DNA of 64,000 nt. It comes from Phenylobacterium deserti (GTDB lineage Bacteria; Pseudomonadota; Alphaproteobacteria; Caulobacterales; Caulobacteraceae). Of this stretch, positions 8,729-18,841 are shown piece after piece. The notes under the pieces are model-generated. The model searched no databases, was not told the DNA's origin, and saw nothing but the letters and a program-made list of their open reading frames with translations. The stretch is from NCBI GenBank assembly GCA_945874825.1, contig CAMCIK010000002.1, positions 93,384-157,383 on the forward strand, in the 5' to 3' direction. How positions within the stretch are numbered: position 1 is the first letter of the stretch; the number at the start of each line of letters is the position of its first letter. Both the position numbers and the translations under genes were made by a program.

Positions 8729-9931
8729 GTGACCATCACCCTTGACCTTTCCCGGTCCCGAGACGCCGCCGCCGCCCCGGCGCGGCGACAGAACCTGACG
8801 GGCCTGACCCGGCCGGCCCTTGTGGCCGCGCTGGAGGCGGGCGGCCTGGTGCAGGCCGGCAAGGCCAAGATGCGGGCCTCGCAGCTCTGGCGATGGATGC
8901 ACCACTACGGGGTGACCGACTTCGCCCTGATGACCGACGTGGCCAAGGAGCTGCGGGCGGCCCTCTCCGACGCCTACGACCTTTCGCGTCCCGAGGTGGT
9001 CGAGCGCCAGGTCTCGGTAGACGGGACCCGGAAGTGGCTGATCCGCATGGCGCCCGGCGTCGAGGTCGAGACTGTCTACATCCCGGACGTCGGCCGGTCC
9101 GGCGCCTTGTGCGTCTCCAGCCAGGTGGGCTGCACCCTGAACTGCACCTTCTGCCATACAGGCACCCAGCCCCTGGTGCGCAACCTGACGGCGGCCGAGA
9201 TCGTCGCCCAGGTCCAGGTGGCCCGGGACGAGCTTGGCGAATGGCCCTCGCCCAAGGAGGATCGCCGGCTCTCCAACATCGTCTTCATGGGCATGGGCGA
9301 GCCGCTCTACAATCTCGACAGCGTGGCCGACGCCATCGACATCATTGCCGACAACGAGGGGATCGCCATCTCCCGCCGGCGGATCACCGTTTCCACCTCG
9401 GGGGTGGTTCCAGAGCTCAAGGCTCTGGGCGAGCGCACCCAGGCCATGCTCGCCATCTCGCTTCACGCCACGAACGATGCCCTGCGCGACGAGCTGGTGC
9501 CCATCAACCGGAAGTATCCCATCGCCGAGCTGATCGCCAGCATCCGGGCCTATCCGGGCCTGGGCAACGCCCGCCGCGTGACCTTCGAGTACGTCATGCT
9601 CAAGGGGGTGAACGACAGCCCGGCCGAGGCCTGGGCCCTGGTGAAACTGCTGGCTGGCATCCCGGCCAAGATCAACCTCATCCCCTTCAACCCCTGGCCC
9701 GGCAGCCCCTACGCCTGCTCGGACTGGGGAGCCATCGAGGCCTTCGCCGCCATCTTGAACCGGGCAGGCTACGCCTCGCCCATCCGCACCCCCCGGGGTC
9801 GTGACATCCTCGCCGCCTGTGGCCAGCTCAAGAGCGAAAGCGAGAAGGAGCGGGCGTCCGTGCGCCGCGCCCGGGAACGCGCCGTTGCCTTGGGCGACTC
9901 TGCGGCAACCGATCCCCGGGACCCGGACTGA
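8729..9931 (+). CDS. rlmN: Dual-specificity 23S rRNA (A2503-C2) / tRNA (A37-C2) methyltransferase RlmN
   Basis: This is a radical-SAM methyltransferase of about 400 residues. The cluster motif [11 protein letters not shown], the preceding [11 protein letters not shown], and [10 protein letters not shown] and [22 protein letters not shown] are all RlmN signatures. The C-terminal Cys in DILAACGQL corresponds to the resolving cysteine of the family. It modifies A2503 near the peptidyl-transferase centre and A37 of some tRNAs. The track start (8594) precedes the apparent promoter, so GTG 8729 (VTITLDLSR) is chosen; the distal part is certain. Confidence 0.93.
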   Translation: MTITLDLSRSRDAAAAPARRQNLTGLTRPALVAALEAGGLVQAGKAKMRASQLWRWMHHYGVTDFALMTDVAKELRAALSDAYDLSRPEVVERQVSVDGTRKWLIRMAPGVEVETVYIPDVGRSGALCVSSQVGCTLNCTFCHTGTQPLVRNLTAAEIVAQVQVARDELGEWPSPKEDRRLSNIVFMGMGEPLYNLDSVADAIDIIADNEGIAISRRRITVSTSGVVPELKALGERTQAMLAISLHATNDALRDELVPINRKYPIAELIASIRAYPGLGNARRVTFEYVMLKGVNDSPAEAWALVKLLAGIPAKINLIPFNPWPGSPYACSDWGAIEAFAAILNRAGYASPIRTPRGRDILAACGQLKSESEKERASVRRARERAVALGDSAATDPRDPD

Positions 9932-9941
9932 AGGAAGCCCC

Positions 9942-10370
9942 ATGCCGAACGCCCTCACCTCTCCCGAGATTCTGGCCTTCGCTGCCGGGTTTCCCTTGGC
10001 CCTGCTGCACGCCGCGGCCACCCTGACCATCCTCGTCGCGGGTGCCGGGCTCTACGTGGTGCTCACCCCGCATCGGGAGATCGCCCTGATCCGCGAAGGC
10101 AACGCCGCCGCCGCCCTCTCCTTCGCTGGGGTCCTGGCGGGCCTGGCCCTGCCCCTCGCCGCCGCCATGACCGCCTCGGCCTCCCTGCTGGAGATCATCA
10201 TGTGGGGCGTGCCGACCGTCGTGGTTCAGCTGCTGGTCTTCCGCATCGTCGACCTCATGCTCCACGGGCTTCCCGCGCGCATCCGGGACGGCGAGATGTC
10301 TGCGGCGGTGCTGTTGGCTGGGGCCAAGTTCGCCTCGGCTATCGTCCTCGCCGCCGCTGTCGCGGGGTAG
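9942..10370 (+). CDS. DUF350 family membrane protein
   Basis: This 142-residue protein has four hydrophobic segments (LAFAAGFPLALLHAAATLTILVAG; AALSFAGVLAGLALPLAAAMTASA; IIMWGVPTVVVQLLVFRIVDL; AVLLAGAKFASAIVLAAAVAG). This repeated pattern is that of DUF350 (YjfL-like) inner-membrane proteins of unknown function. It starts 10 nt after rlmN, and the protease gene begins 9 nt after its stop, so these two probably act together. The track ORF begins earlier in another part of rlmN; MPNALTSPE is the sensible start. Confidence 0.82.
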   Translation: MPNALTSPEILAFAAGFPLALLHAAATLTILVAGAGLYVVLTPHREIALIREGNAAAALSFAGVLAGLALPLAAAMTASASLLEIIMWGVPTVVVQLLVFRIVDLMLHGLPARIRDGEMSAAVLLAGAKFASAIVLAAAVAG

Positions 10371-10379
10371 GAGACGGGC

Positions 10380-11213
10380 GTGCATTTCCCGCGGCTCAGC
10401 GATTGGCTGGTTTATATCGCCATCATCCTGGCTGTGATCGTGGTGGCGGTCGGCCGGCGTGAGCGCGCGGACGCACCGCCACCGCCCCCACCACCGGCGG
10501 CGGGGGAGGGCCTCCCCCTCGGGCCCGCCTCGCCCTTCGATCCCTCGGTCATTGTCGACGCGCCAGCCACGCCGGAGCCCGGCTCCGGGACCGCCTTCTC
10601 GATTGACGACCGGGGCGTCTGGATCACCGCCCGGCATGTCGTCGACGGCTGCCGCAGGGCGGCGGTGGTCGTATCAGAGGGCCGCGGCGTTGCAGCAGAG
10701 GTCCGCATCGACCCGCAGGGCGAGGTCGCGATCCTGACCACGGAGGGTGGATCGGCGCCCCTGCCGATCGCCATCGGCCGGACCCTCAGACGAGGTGAGC
10801 GCGCCTATCACCCCGGCTTCCCGCAGGGCCGGCCCGGCGAGGCCACCTCACGCCTCATCGGCCGGGAGAACATGGTCATCCGCGGCCGAGGGGAACGCAC
10901 CGAGCCGGTCCTGGTCTGGGCCGAGACCGGGCGGACGGACCGGCTTCGGGGGAGCCTGGCCGGCCTGTCCGGGGCGCCGGCCCTGGACGACGCCGGACGG
11001 GTGATCGGCGTAACCGTGGCGGAGTCGCCGCGTCGGGGCCGTATCTACACGACCTCGCCCGAGACGCTCATTGGCGCCCTCCGGTCCGCCAACGAGAAGC
11101 CCGAGCCCGGCGCCGTCGGGGAATCCGTCACCACGGGCAATTACGGGATCGTCGCCGACAGCCTGAGACGGGACCTGAGGGTGGCCCGGGTCATCTGCCT
11201 GGAACCGGCCTGA
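10380..11213 (+). CDS. Membrane-anchored trypsin-like serine peptidase
   Basis: The 277-residue protein starts at GTG. One N-terminal transmembrane helix (WLVYIAIILAVIVVAV) is followed by a Pro-rich linker, then a chymotrypsin-fold domain. The His is in WITARHVVDG (H86) and the Ser in GLSGAPALDD (S197). The usual Asp of the DxAxL motif appears as Glu in GEVAILTTEG (E115). It probably faces the periplasm and cleaves or senses envelope proteins. The coupling with the DUF350 gene is by position. The conservative Asp-to-Glu change may lower activity or be tolerated. Confidence 0.72.
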   Translation: MHFPRLSDWLVYIAIILAVIVVAVGRRERADAPPPPPPPAAGEGLPLGPASPFDPSVIVDAPATPEPGSGTAFSIDDRGVWITARHVVDGCRRAAVVVSEGRGVAAEVRIDPQGEVAILTTEGGSAPLPIAIGRTLRRGERAYHPGFPQGRPGEATSRLIGRENMVIRGRGERTEPVLVWAETGRTDRLRGSLAGLSGAPALDDAGRVIGVTVAESPRRGRIYTTSPETLIGALRSANEKPEPGAVGESVTTGNYGIVADSLRRDLRVARVICLEPA

Positions 11214-11217
11214 ACCC

Positions 11218-11898
11218 TCAGGCCGGACGGCGGATGAAGTCGAGCCAGACGGGCGCGCAGTCACCCAGGCCCTTGGCCTCGTAGCGGGTCGGGGAATGGT
11301 CGGCCGGCGGCACCCGCCAGTCTGCGGCGCTGTGTACGGGCCAGTCGAAGCGGCCGTCGGCGAGGACTGCAGCGAGCATGACATTGGCATAGGCGGCCCA
11401 GTCCGTGGCCAGCCGCAGGCGTCCGTCGGGACCCAGGAGCCGGGCGGCCTCCGCGACGAAGGCCGGGCTGAGCAGCCGGCGTTTGTGATGCCGAAGCTTG
11501 GGCCAGGGATCCGGGAACAGGACGAACATGCGATTCACGCTGGCATCGGGCAGGCGCGACATCAGATCGCGGACGTCGCCATCGTGGATGCGGACATTGG
11601 ACAGCCCCTGGTCATCCACATGGCGAAGCGCGCTGGCGACGCCATTCACGAAGGGCTCGGCGCCCAGGATCAGGACGTCCGGATGGCGGACGGCCTGGGC
11701 CGCCATGTGCTCGCCGCCACCAAACCCCACCTCCAGCCAGGTCTCCGCCGCGGTAGGCCAAAGGCGGGCCGGGTCCACCGGACCCTCAGCCGGCGGGCGG
11801 AGGGACGGCAGGAGGGTGTCCAGGAGTGAGGCCTGCCGCGGCTTCAGCGTCCGCGAGCGAATGCGCCCGAAGGATCGCAGGGGCGGCGGGGTCTCCAC
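11218..11898 (-). CDS. trmB: tRNA (guanine-N7)-methyltransferase TrmB
   Basis: This 226-residue SAM-dependent enzyme forms m7G46 in tRNA. Visible family motifs are WLEVGFGGGEHMAAQA (SAM site), NVRIHDGDVRDLM, LFPDPWPKLRHHKRRL (tRNA/catalytic region) and the C-terminal PTRYEAKGLGD. The track ORF extends back into metK; the GTG at 11898 (VETPPPLRSFGR) lies 7 nt after the metK stop and gives the family length. It is the last gene of the long minus-strand run. Confidence 0.92.
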   Translation of the reverse strand: METPPPLRSFGRIRSRTLKPRQASLLDTLLPSLRPPAEGPVDPARLWPTAAETWLEVGFGGGEHMAAQAVRHPDVLILGAEPFVNGVASALRHVDDQGLSNVRIHDGDVRDLMSRLPDASVNRMFVLFPDPWPKLRHHKRRLLSPAFVAEAARLLGPDGRLRLATDWAAYANVMLAAVLADGRFDWPVHSAADWRVPPADHSPTRYEAKGLGDCAPVWLDFIRRPA

Positions 11899-11905
11899 GC
11901 GGGGG

Positions 11906-13126
11906 TCAGGCCAGCCCGCGCAGGGCGTCCACAAGATCCGTCCGCTCCCAGGAGAAGCCGCCGTCAGAATCCGGCTCGCGCCCGAAATGGCCATAGGCGG
12001 CGGTGCGGGCGTAGATCGGCCGGTTAAGGCCCAGGTGCCGGCGGATGGCCGCCGGCGTGGCACCGCCGATCATCTCGGGCAGGGCCATCTCCAGCTTGGC
12101 GGGATCGACATCGCCCTCGCCGTGTAGGTCGACGTAGAAGCTCAGGGGCGCCGAAACCCCAATGGCATAGCTGATCTGGATCGTGCAGCGGCGCGAAAGC
12201 CCGGCCGCCACCACGTTCTTGGCCAGGTAGCGGCAGGCGTAGGCGGCCGAGCGGTCAACCTTGGTGGGATCCTTGCCCGAGAAGGCGCCGCCGCCGTGGG
12301 GGGCAGCCCCGCCATAGGTGTCGACGATGATCTTCCGGCCCGTCAGGCCGGCGTCACCATCAGGGCCGCCCTGGACGAAGCGGCCGGTAGGATTGACGTG
12401 CCAGACCGTGTTGGGCGTGAGGAGGCCGTCCGGGAAGACGCCCTCCACCAGGGGGCGAATGGCCTCCTGGATCCGGGCGGGGGTGGCGAGCCTCAGGCCG
12501 ATTCGCCGGGCGTGCTGGGTCGAGATGACGAGTTGGGTGACCTCAACCGGCCGCCCGTTCTCGTAGCGCAGGGTGACCTGGCTCTTGGCGTCGGGCTCGA
12601 GGAACTCCATCTCGCCTGACCGGCGGGCGTTGGCCAGGCGGCGCAGGATCTCGTGCGAGTACTGAAGGGTGGCCGGCATGAGGGCCGGGGTCTCATCGCA
12701 GGCGTAGCCGAACATAATCCCCTGGTCGCCGGCGCCCTCGTCCTTGGCATTGGTGGCGTCGACGCCCTGGGCGATGTCGCCGGACTGGCCGTGCAGGTGG
12801 CAGGCGTACTTCGCCTTCTTCCAGTGAAAGCCCTTCTGCTCGTAGCCAATGTCGCGGACAGCCTCCCGCACCTTCGGCTCAAGGGTCGAGATCACCTCCC
12901 GGGTAAAGGCGCGGTTCTCGGTCTTGTCGCCGCCGGGTCGCGTCGCACGCACCTCGCCGGCGAGGATGATCCGGTTGGTGGTGACCAGGGTCTCGCAAGC
13001 GACCCGAGCCTCAGGATCAGCGGCAATGAAGGCGTCGACCACCGTATCGGAAATCCTGTCCGCCACCTTGTCGGGATGGCCTTCGGAAACGCTTTCGCTG
13101 GTGAAGATATAGGAGGGGCGGGTCAA
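11906..13126 (-). CDS. metK: S-adenosylmethionine synthetase
   Basis: This 406-residue enzyme makes S-adenosylmethionine from methionine and ATP. It begins [20 protein letters not shown] and contains [33 protein letters not shown] and GDIAQGV, all hallmark MetK segments. The start codon is TTG (13126-13124), overlapping the lnt stop as TTGA. No ATG is in the right place and the N-terminus matches the family exactly. A promoter-like sequence with an embedded palindrome lies about 60 nt upstream, so metK is probably regulated separately from the genes before it. Confidence 0.96.
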   Translation of the reverse strand: MTRPSYIFTSESVSEGHPDKVADRISDTVVDAFIAADPEARVACETLVTTNRIILAGEVRATRPGGDKTENRAFTREVISTLEPKVREAVRDIGYEQKGFHWKKAKYACHLHGQSGDIAQGVDATNAKDEGAGDQGIMFGYACDETPALMPATLQYSHEILRRLANARRSGEMEFLEPDAKSQVTLRYENGRPVEVTQLVISTQHARRIGLRLATPARIQEAIRPLVEGVFPDGLLTPNTVWHVNPTGRFVQGGPDGDAGLTGRKIIVDTYGGAAPHGGGAFSGKDPTKVDRSAAYACRYLAKNVVAAGLSRRCTIQISYAIGVSAPLSFYVDLHGEGDVDPAKLEMALPEMIGGATPAAIRRHLGLNRPIYARTAAYGHFGREPDSDGGFSWERTDLVDALRGLA

Positions 13127-14742
13127 TTGACGGCTCCGTCTGGATCGCGGCGCGCTCCACGTGAGCGCCTTCGCCTGAAAAGTCCTATAAAGATTTCTTT
13201 ATGTCCTGCAAGCGCGCCTGAGATCAGCAGCAGGCCCAGGAAGGGTCCGTCGCCGAAGCGGACATAGGGCGTCGGCGGGCGGGCGGCAGGCAGGGGCTGG
13301 TCAATGACGCCGACGGCGCCGAGCCCGAGCACCGGTCCAGTGAGCCGGCCGCTGGAATCGATAACGGCGGAGACCCCCGTGGGCGTGGAGCGCACGATCG
13401 GTAGGCCTTCCTCGATGGCGCGGTAGCGAGCCATGTTGAGGTGCTGCCAGGGTCCGGAGGCGCGGCCAAACCAGGCGTCATTGGAGACGTTCAGGATCCA
13501 GGCGGGCCGCTCACCAGCCCGCCGGGCGGCGGCGCGGGTAAATCCCGGGAAGAGGGCCTCATAGCAGATCATCGGCTGGAACGCCGGCAGGCGTGCAAGC
13601 TGGAGGGGCCGGGGCGGAGGGCCGGGTGTGAAGTCTTCAGGCATGCGGACCAGGCTGCGCAGGCCGATCCGCCCGGCCAGGTCGCCGAGGGGAATGAACT
13701 CCCCGAAAGGCACCAGCTGGTGTTTGTCGTAGACGCCGGCGACGACCAGGTCGGACGCGGTTCCCTCCAGTACCATCAGGCTGTTGTGGTAGACGACGCC
13801 CCCGTCGGGCCCGGCCTCGGCCCGGTTGGCCCCCATGGCCAGGATCTGACCCGGCGCAAGGGCAGAAGCCAGCGCCTCCCGCCAGCCTTGGCCAGGGATC
13901 ATCAGGTCGTTGATGATCGCGGGCAAGGCACCCTCTGGCCACACGACGATGTCGGGGGCCTGGGCCGCCGGGCGGCGGGTCAGGTCAACATAGACTCGGA
14001 GGATGGAGGGCAGGTTCTCCGGGCGCCACTTGGTCTTCTGGTCAATATCCGCCTGGACGATGCGGATCCGGGGGCCCGCCTCCCCGGCAGGTGTCCCGGC
14101 GACCCGGTGGGTGCCCCAGGCGAAGAGAACAAGGGCTGGCACCAGCACGGCGGCGGCCCGCGACAGCCTGCGGCCCGGGGTGCCCGGGTCGAGGATCCAG
14201 GCGGGTGCGGCAGCGAGGGCCAAGGTCATCCAGGTCAGGCCGTAGGCGCCGACGAGGGCTGCGGCCTGGGACAGGGGCGAGCCGGCCGGCCAGGCTTCAC
14301 CCGGCAGGTTCCAGGGGAAGCCCGTCAGGAGGTGCCCGCGCAGCCATTCGGCCCCCGCGAAGGCCCCGGCGAAGACCAGGACCCGGGCCCAGCCCTGGGG
14401 CCGGAGGCGACGCCACCCCGCCCCCGCCGCCGCCCAGAAGAGGGACAGGCCTCCAGCCATCAGGACGAGGGCGAAGGGCGCCATCCAGCCATGGGTCCGC
14501 TCGTCCACCAGGAAGGGCTCGACGATCCAGGCCACCGAGACCGAGAAATAGCCCAGGCCGGCAAGCCAGCCCCTGAAGGCCGCCGCCCGGAGGGGTTGCG
14601 GAGCGGGGCGGTCCAGGGCCCAGAGGATCAGGGCAAAGCCCGCCAGCCCCGGCAGGAAGCTGAAGGGCGGGAAGGCGAGGGCGGCCAGGACGCCACCGGC
14701 GAGGGCGGCGGAGCCGGCCAGGACGGCGGACCGCGGAGGCAA
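13123..14742 (-). CDS. lnt: Apolipoprotein N-acyltransferase
   Basis: The 539-residue inner-membrane enzyme N-acylates lipoproteins in the last step of lipoprotein maturation. Several N-terminal membrane helices are followed by a nitrilase-like domain. Its triad is visible as Glu in VVWPEGALP, Lys in [13 protein letters not shown] and Cys in [13 protein letters not shown], and [16 protein letters not shown] follows. A last helix is followed by an Arg-rich tail ([14 protein letters not shown]) whose DNA also holds the metK promoter. Its start lies 2 nt from the corC stop. Confidence 0.94.
   Translation of the reverse strand: MPPRSAVLAGSAALAGGVLAALAFPPFSFLPGLAGFALILWALDRPAPQPLRAAAFRGWLAGLGYFSVSVAWIVEPFLVDERTHGWMAPFALVLMAGGLSLFWAAAGAGWRRLRPQGWARVLVFAGAFAGAEWLRGHLLTGFPWNLPGEAWPAGSPLSQAAALVGAYGLTWMTLALAAAPAWILDPGTPGRRLSRAAAVLVPALVLFAWGTHRVAGTPAGEAGPRIRIVQADIDQKTKWRPENLPSILRVYVDLTRRPAAQAPDIVVWPEGALPAIINDLMIPGQGWREALASALAPGQILAMGANRAEAGPDGGVVYHNSLMVLEGTASDLVVAGVYDKHQLVPFGEFIPLGDLAGRIGLRSLVRMPEDFTPGPPPRPLQLARLPAFQPMICYEALFPGFTRAAARRAGERPAWILNVSNDAWFGRASGPWQHLNMARYRAIEEGLPIVRSTPTGVSAVIDSSGRLTGPVLGLGAVGVIDQPLPAARPPTPYVRFGDGPFLGLLLISGALAGHKEIFIGLFRRRRSRGARRDPDGAVN
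13180..13212 (-). promoter_or_regulatory. metK promoter with palindromic operator ATAAAGA-AA-TCTTTAT
   Basis: On the minus strand TTGCAG and TATAGG are 16 nt apart, and the spacer and -10 region hold a perfect 7-bp inverted repeat (13187-13202). The stretch is strikingly AT-rich for this genome although it lies inside the lnt reading frame. A repressor bound here would block RNA polymerase. The palindrome resembles operators of SAM/SAH-responsive ArsR-type regulators, but I cannot confirm that identity. Confidence 0.55.
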
Positions 14743-14744
14743 GG

Positions 14745-15632
14745 TCAGTCGGCGGGAGGCGGCAGCGGAGTGGAGGGGCGGATCCGGACCCGCTTGATCC
14801 GGCGGGGATCGGCATCGAGCACCTGGATCTCGTAACCCTCGGGCAAGGCGATCACCTCGCCCCGGCGGGGAAGTCGGCCAGCAACGGCGGCGACCAGGCC
14901 GCCGACCGTGTCGATTTCCTCATCCATGTCCGGCGGCGTCAGGTTGAGTCCGAGCACGGCCTCGAGCTCCTCAAGCGGGGCCCGGGCGTCGACATCGAAG
15001 GCACCGTCCGGCCGCGCCATGACGCCGGCGACCTGGGCCTCGTCGTGTTCATCATCGATGTCGCCCACCACGGCCTCGACCAGGTCCTCCAGGGATACAA
15101 GGCCGTCCGTGCCGCCGAACTCGTCAATCACCAGGGCCATATGGGTGCGGGTCGCCTGCATCCGCAGGAGCAGGTCGGCGGCGCGCATGGAAGCGGGCAC
15201 GTAAAGGGCGTCCCGCCTGAGCCGCATCAGGACCGATTCCGCCGCCGCCCCCCGGCGGCTGCGAGGCCGGACGCCGGTGGCCATCTGCTTGAAGACGTCC
15301 TTGACGTGGACGACGCCCAGGGGATCGTCGAGGGTCTCCCGGTAAATCGGCATGCGGGAGTGCTCGGCCTCGATGAAGCGGGCCACGACCTCCTCGAAGG
15401 GGGTATCCACCTCGACGGCAACGATATCCGCCCGAGGGGTCATGACGTCGTCGACCCTCAGGGACTGGAAAGCCTGGGCCTGGTCGACCAGGCGGCCCCC
15501 GGCGGCCTCCGCCAGGGCCGCCGCCGCCGTGGCGTCAGGGGTGCGGTCGCGGGGCCCGAACAGCCGGAAGATTCGGCCTGCGAGGCCCCGCCCTTGTCGC
15601 CCCTCCGGGGCGGGCGCTTCATGATTGGCCAT
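14745..15632 (-). CDS. corC: CorC/HlyC-type CBS-domain protein (YbeX)
   Basis: This 295-residue soluble protein has two CBS domains (VDDVMTPRADIVAVEVDTPF near residue 60, and DALYVPASMRAADLLLRMQ). A C-terminal CorC_HlyC domain follows (EEIDTVGGLVAAVAGRLPRRGEVI). The FGGTDGLVSLEDLVEAVVGDI stretch is typical. E. coli YbeX has been linked to magnesium/cobalt efflux and ribosome metabolism. It overlaps ybeY by 14 nt and precedes lnt, the standard ybeZ-ybeY-corC-lnt order of proteobacteria. Confidence 0.9.
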   Translation of the reverse strand: MANHEAPAPEGRQGRGLAGRIFRLFGPRDRTPDATAAAALAEAAGGRLVDQAQAFQSLRVDDVMTPRADIVAVEVDTPFEEVVARFIEAEHSRMPIYRETLDDPLGVVHVKDVFKQMATGVRPRSRRGAAAESVLMRLRRDALYVPASMRAADLLLRMQATRTHMALVIDEFGGTDGLVSLEDLVEAVVGDIDDEHDEAQVAGVMARPDGAFDVDARAPLEELEAVLGLNLTPPDMDEEIDTVGGLVAAVAGRLPRRGEVIALPEGYEIQVLDADPRRIKRVRIRPSTPLPPPAD

Positions 15633-16110
15633 GGTCTCCTCTTTCGGCAGCGTAGGGGTCAGGTGCCCCCAGGCCCGCCAGGATTTCCGTTTCGAGGCCC
15701 TCCATCTCGGCGGCCTCTTCGTCGGTTTCGTGGTTATAGCCTACAAGATGCAGGACGCCGTGCGCCACGAGATGTTGCAGGTGATGCTCAAAGCGCTTGT
15801 CCTGGGCCTCGGCCTCCCCTCGGCAGGTTTCGAAGGCCAGGGCGACATCACCCAGCCAGCCCCCGGGATTGGCGGGGGCCGGAAAGGACAGGACGTTGGT
15901 GGGCCCGGCCTTCGACCGGAAGGCGGCGTTCAGGTCCGCTAGCCGGGCGTCGTCGGCCAGAAGTATGGCCAGTCCACCCCGAGCGTCCGCCGCCGCAAGG
16001 GCGGCCTCCGCAGCCTCGCGGGCGAGGCCGGCCGCGTCCGCGGGGCCGAAACCCCAGTCGCCGCCCTCCACGAGCACTTCGATCCCACCCGTCCCGGCAT
16101 CTGGCGTCAT
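15619..16110 (-). CDS. ybeY: Endoribonuclease YbeY (rRNA maturation factor)
   Basis: This 163-residue metalloprotein has the zinc motif HGVLHLVGYNH (HxxxHxxxxxH), preceded by TNVLSFP and LGDVALAFE. YbeY acts in 16S rRNA 3'-end processing and ribosome quality control. It overlaps ybeZ by 4 nt upstream and corC by 14 nt downstream, consistent with translational coupling. Confidence 0.94.
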   Translation of the reverse strand: MTPDAGTGGIEVLVEGGDWGFGPADAAGLAREAAEAALAAADARGGLAILLADDARLADLNAAFRSKAGPTNVLSFPAPANPGGWLGDVALAFETCRGEAEAQDKRFEHHLQHLVAHGVLHLVGYNHETDEEAAEMEGLETEILAGLGAPDPYAAERGDHGQS

Positions 16111-17060
16111 TGCGCGGAACCCGGCGGGCGGCTATCGGCCTCGTAGGCCCGGACAATCCGCTCGACCAGGGGATGGCGCACAACATCCTCAGGCCCGAAG
16201 CGGGCGATGCCGATGCCCTTTTCGCCCTCCAACAGGGCGACGGCATGGGCCAGGCCGGAATCCCGGGGTTGGGGCAGGTCGATCTGGCTGGGATCGCCGG
16301 TCACGACCATCTTGGCCCGCTCGCCCAGGCGGGTCAGGACCATTCGCATCTGCATGCGGGAGCAGTTCTGCGCCTCATCCACAATGATGTAGGCCTCAGA
16401 CAGGGTCCGGCCCCGCATGAAGGCGATGGGCGCAAGCTCGATCTCGCCCTTCTCCCGACGCCGGCGGAACTGCTCGGCCCCCAGTATGTCGGTCAGGGCC
16501 TCCCAGACCGGTGCCATGTAGGGGTCGACCTTCTCGGTCAGGTCGCCGGGAAGAAAACCCAGACGCTCGCCGGCCTCCACCGCCGGGCGCGAGACAATCA
16601 GCCGTTCGACATCACCCCGCAGGAGGGCGCCGACGCCAGCGGCCACGGCGAGGAAGGTCTTTCCGGTGCCGGCGGGGCCAAGCCCGAAGACCAGGTCATT
16701 GCGGGCCAGGACCTCGAGATAGCGGGCCTGGGCGGGCGTCCGCGGCGACACTGGGCCCCGACGCCCCGAGGGCAGGGCGCCGGGCGGCAAGCCCCGCCCG
16801 GTCCGGGCCTGGCCGATGGCCACGCGCACATCCGCCTCAGCGACCTCCAGCCCCCGTTCCGCGCGGAGGGCCAGGGTCTCGACAACCCTCTTGGCCGAGG
16901 CGCGACCGCGCACGTCGCCGGTCAGAGCAACACCTCCGCCCGGGGTCTCGACCAGGACGTCGAAGGCGTCCTCGATCAGGGCGGCATGCCGGCTGGAGGG
17001 ACCTGAGACGGCCCGGGCGGCGGCGTCGGAAAGGGTCACGAACTCTGCAGTGCGGCTCAT
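16107..17060 (-). CDS. ybeZ: PhoH-like ATPase YbeZ
   Basis: This 317-residue PhoH family NTPase has Walker [16 protein letters not shown] near residue 130, [18 protein letters not shown], and the Walker B-like IIVDEAQN followed by [21 protein letters not shown]. It works with YbeY in RNA metabolism by operon conservation. A degenerate KH-like N-terminal part lies in the first 100 residues. It overlaps both miaB and ybeY by 4 nt. Confidence 0.92.
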   Translation of the reverse strand: MSRTAEFVTLSDAAARAVSGPSSRHAALIEDAFDVLVETPGGGVALTGDVRGRASAKRVVETLALRAERGLEVAEADVRVAIGQARTGRGLPPGALPSGRRGPVSPRTPAQARYLEVLARNDLVFGLGPAGTGKTFLAVAAGVGALLRGDVERLIVSRPAVEAGERLGFLPGDLTEKVDPYMAPVWEALTDILGAEQFRRRREKGEIELAPIAFMRGRTLSEAYIIVDEAQNCSRMQMRMVLTRLGERAKMVVTGDPSQIDLPQPRDSGLAHAVALLEGEKGIGIARFGPEDVVRHPLVERIVRAYEADSRPPGSAQ

Positions 17061-18409
17061 GCGGTCTGGGTTTCAGCGACAAGGGTCCCCGCCAGGCTCA
17101 TCCGGGCGGCGGCGTCGATTCGGACCGGGGCGATCCGGCCGATGAGTTCGGCGGGACCGTCACAGTGCACGGCCTGGAGGTAGGGGCTGCGGCCAGACAA
17201 CTGGCCCGGGTGGCGGCCAAGTTTCTCGAAGAGGACGGACAGGGTCCGTCCCTCCTGGGCGGTGTTGAAGGCCTTCTGCTGGGACTCGATCAGGGCGTTC
17301 AGGCGGGCCAGGCGCTCATCCTTCACCGCCTCGTCCACCTGTCCGGGCTGGGCTGCCGCCGGGGTCCCGGGTCGCCGGGAATACTTGAAGGTGAAGGCCG
17401 AGGCGTAGCCAACCTCCCGCACCAGGGCCAGGGTGGCCTCGAAGTCGGCCTCGCGCTCGCCGGGAAAGCCGACGATGAAGTCGCCGGAGAGGGCGATGTC
17501 AGGCCGGACCGCGCGGATCTTCTCCGCCAGGCGCAGGTAGGACTCGGCGGTATGGCCGCGGTTCATGGCCTTGAGGATCCGGTCAGACCCCGACTGCACA
17601 GGTAGGTGCAAGTAGGGCATGAGCTGGGGCAGGTCGGCATGGGCGGCGATCAGGTCGTCGTCCATGTCCCGGGGATGGCTGGTGGTGTAGCGGATCCGGT
17701 CCAGGCCCTCGATCCGGGCGAGCTGCCGGGCCAGGCCGCCAAGACCGCCCTCTCCCGACCAAGCGTTGACGTTCTGGCCCAGAAGGGTGACCTCGCGCAC
17801 CCCGCGGGCGGCGAGGGACCGGGCCTCGGCGAGGATCTCGCCCGCCGGACGCGACCACTCCGCCCCGCGGGTGTAGGGCACGACGCAGAAGGTACAGAAC
17901 TTGTCACAGCCTTCCTGGATGGTGAGGAAGGCGGTGACGCCCGACGTCGTCCGGGTGGCACCCAGGGCGTCGAACTTGGCCTCGGGGGCGAAGTCGGCCG
18001 CCAGGCGGTCGCCGCGGGAGCGGTGTGTCCGGGCGATCAGCTCAGGCAGCTGGTGGTAGGCCTGGGGTCCGACCACCAGGTCTACCGCCGGCTGGCGGCG
18101 GAGGATCTCCTCGCCCTCAGCCTGGGCGACGCAGCCGGCGACGGCGATGGTCATTCCCAGCCCGGCCGCGGCACGCTCGGCCTTGAGGGCCTTCAGCTGT
18201 CCCAGCTCGGAATAGACCTTCTCGGTGGCCTTCTCGCGGATGTGGCAGGTGTTCAGGACAACGAGGTCGGCCTCTTCCGGCCGCTCGGTCATGATATAGC
18301 CCAGCGGCACCAAGACATCGGCCATCCGCTCGCTGTCGTAGACGTTCATCTGGCAACCGTAGGTGCGGATGTAGAGCCGCCGCGGTGCCAGTGGGGAAGG
18401 GTCACTCAT
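17057..18409 (-). CDS. miaB: tRNA-2-methylthio-N6-dimethylallyladenosine synthase
   Basis: This 450-residue radical-SAM methylthiotransferase acts on i6A37 of tRNA. The N-terminal UPF0004 domain begins [18 protein letters not shown] and contains [19 protein letters not shown]. The radical-SAM cluster motif is [17 protein letters not shown]-terminal TRAM domain ends the protein. The track start at 18508 lies inside fur; ATG 18409 fits the family and overlaps the fur stop by 8 nt. Confidence 0.95.
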   Translation of the reverse strand: MSDPSPLAPRRLYIRTYGCQMNVYDSERMADVLVPLGYIMTERPEEADLVVLNTCHIREKATEKVYSELGQLKALKAERAAAGLGMTIAVAGCVAQAEGEEILRRQPAVDLVVGPQAYHQLPELIARTHRSRGDRLAADFAPEAKFDALGATRTTSGVTAFLTIQEGCDKFCTFCVVPYTRGAEWSRPAGEILAEARSLAARGVREVTLLGQNVNAWSGEGGLGGLARQLARIEGLDRIRYTTSHPRDMDDDLIAAHADLPQLMPYLHLPVQSGSDRILKAMNRGHTAESYLRLAEKIRAVRPDIALSGDFIVGFPGEREADFEATLALVREVGYASAFTFKYSRRPGTPAAAQPGQVDEAVKDERLARLNALIESQQKAFNTAQEGRTLSVLFEKLGRHPGQLSGRSPYLQAVHCDGPAELIGRIAPVRIDAAARMSLAGTLVAETQTA

Positions 18410-18809
18410 GGATGGGAAGGCCGTAGAGCTCCAGCCGGTGATCGACAAGGCGGTAGCCAAGCCGGCGGGCGATGGCTTCCTGGAGGGCCTCGATCTCCGC
18501 GTCGACAAACTCGATCACCTTGCCGGTGGTCATGTCGATCAGGTGGTCGTGGTGTGTCTCGGGCGCTTCTTCGTAGCGGGAGCGTCCGTCCCGGAAGTCA
18601 TGCCGGGAAATGATCCCCGAGTCCTCGAGGAGCCGGACCGTGCGATAGACGGTCGCGATGGAGATACGCGGATCCACGGCGTGGGCCCTGCGGTGCAGTT
18701 CCTCCACGTCCGGATGGTCCTGGGCGTCAGAAAGCACCCGGGCGATCACCCGGCGCTGTTCGGTCATGCGCATGCCCTTGGCGATGCAGAGGTTCTCGAT
18801 ACGGTCCAC
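18402..18809 (-). CDS. fur: Fur family transcriptional regulator
   Basis: This 135-residue protein has a winged-helix N-terminal half ([34 protein letters not shown]) and a metal-sensing half beginning [22 protein letters not shown]. This is the ferric uptake regulator pattern. The C-terminal CxxC zinc pairs of some Fur proteins are absent, as in many alphaproteobacterial Fur/Mur proteins, so iron or manganese sensing is possible. It sits between rimI and miaB in the housekeeping run. Confidence 0.9.
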   Translation of the reverse strand: MDRIENLCIAKGMRMTEQRRVIARVLSDAQDHPDVEELHRRAHAVDPRISIATVYRTVRLLEDSGIISRHDFRDGRSRYEEAPETHHDHLIDMTTGKVIEFVDAEIEALQEAIARRLGYRLVDHRLELYGLPIHE

Positions 18810-18841
18810 GCGGGGGCCTCCTCGGCTTCAGGATAGGGTCT

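Noticed and set aside
11906-12063. trmB start at 12063 as given in the ORF track
   Set aside because: Would overlap metK by 158 nt; the family N-terminus fits the GTG at 11898.
13127-13186. SAM riboswitch in the metK leader
   Set aside because: The short leader has one small GCGCTC/GAGCGC hairpin but nothing resembling the SAM-II or SAM-I conserved cores that I know.
15045-17006. 653-residue plus-strand ORF opposite corC, ybeY and ybeZ
   Set aside because: A GC-rich shadow of three well-recognised minus-strand genes; composition is Gly/Arg/His-rich with no family motif.
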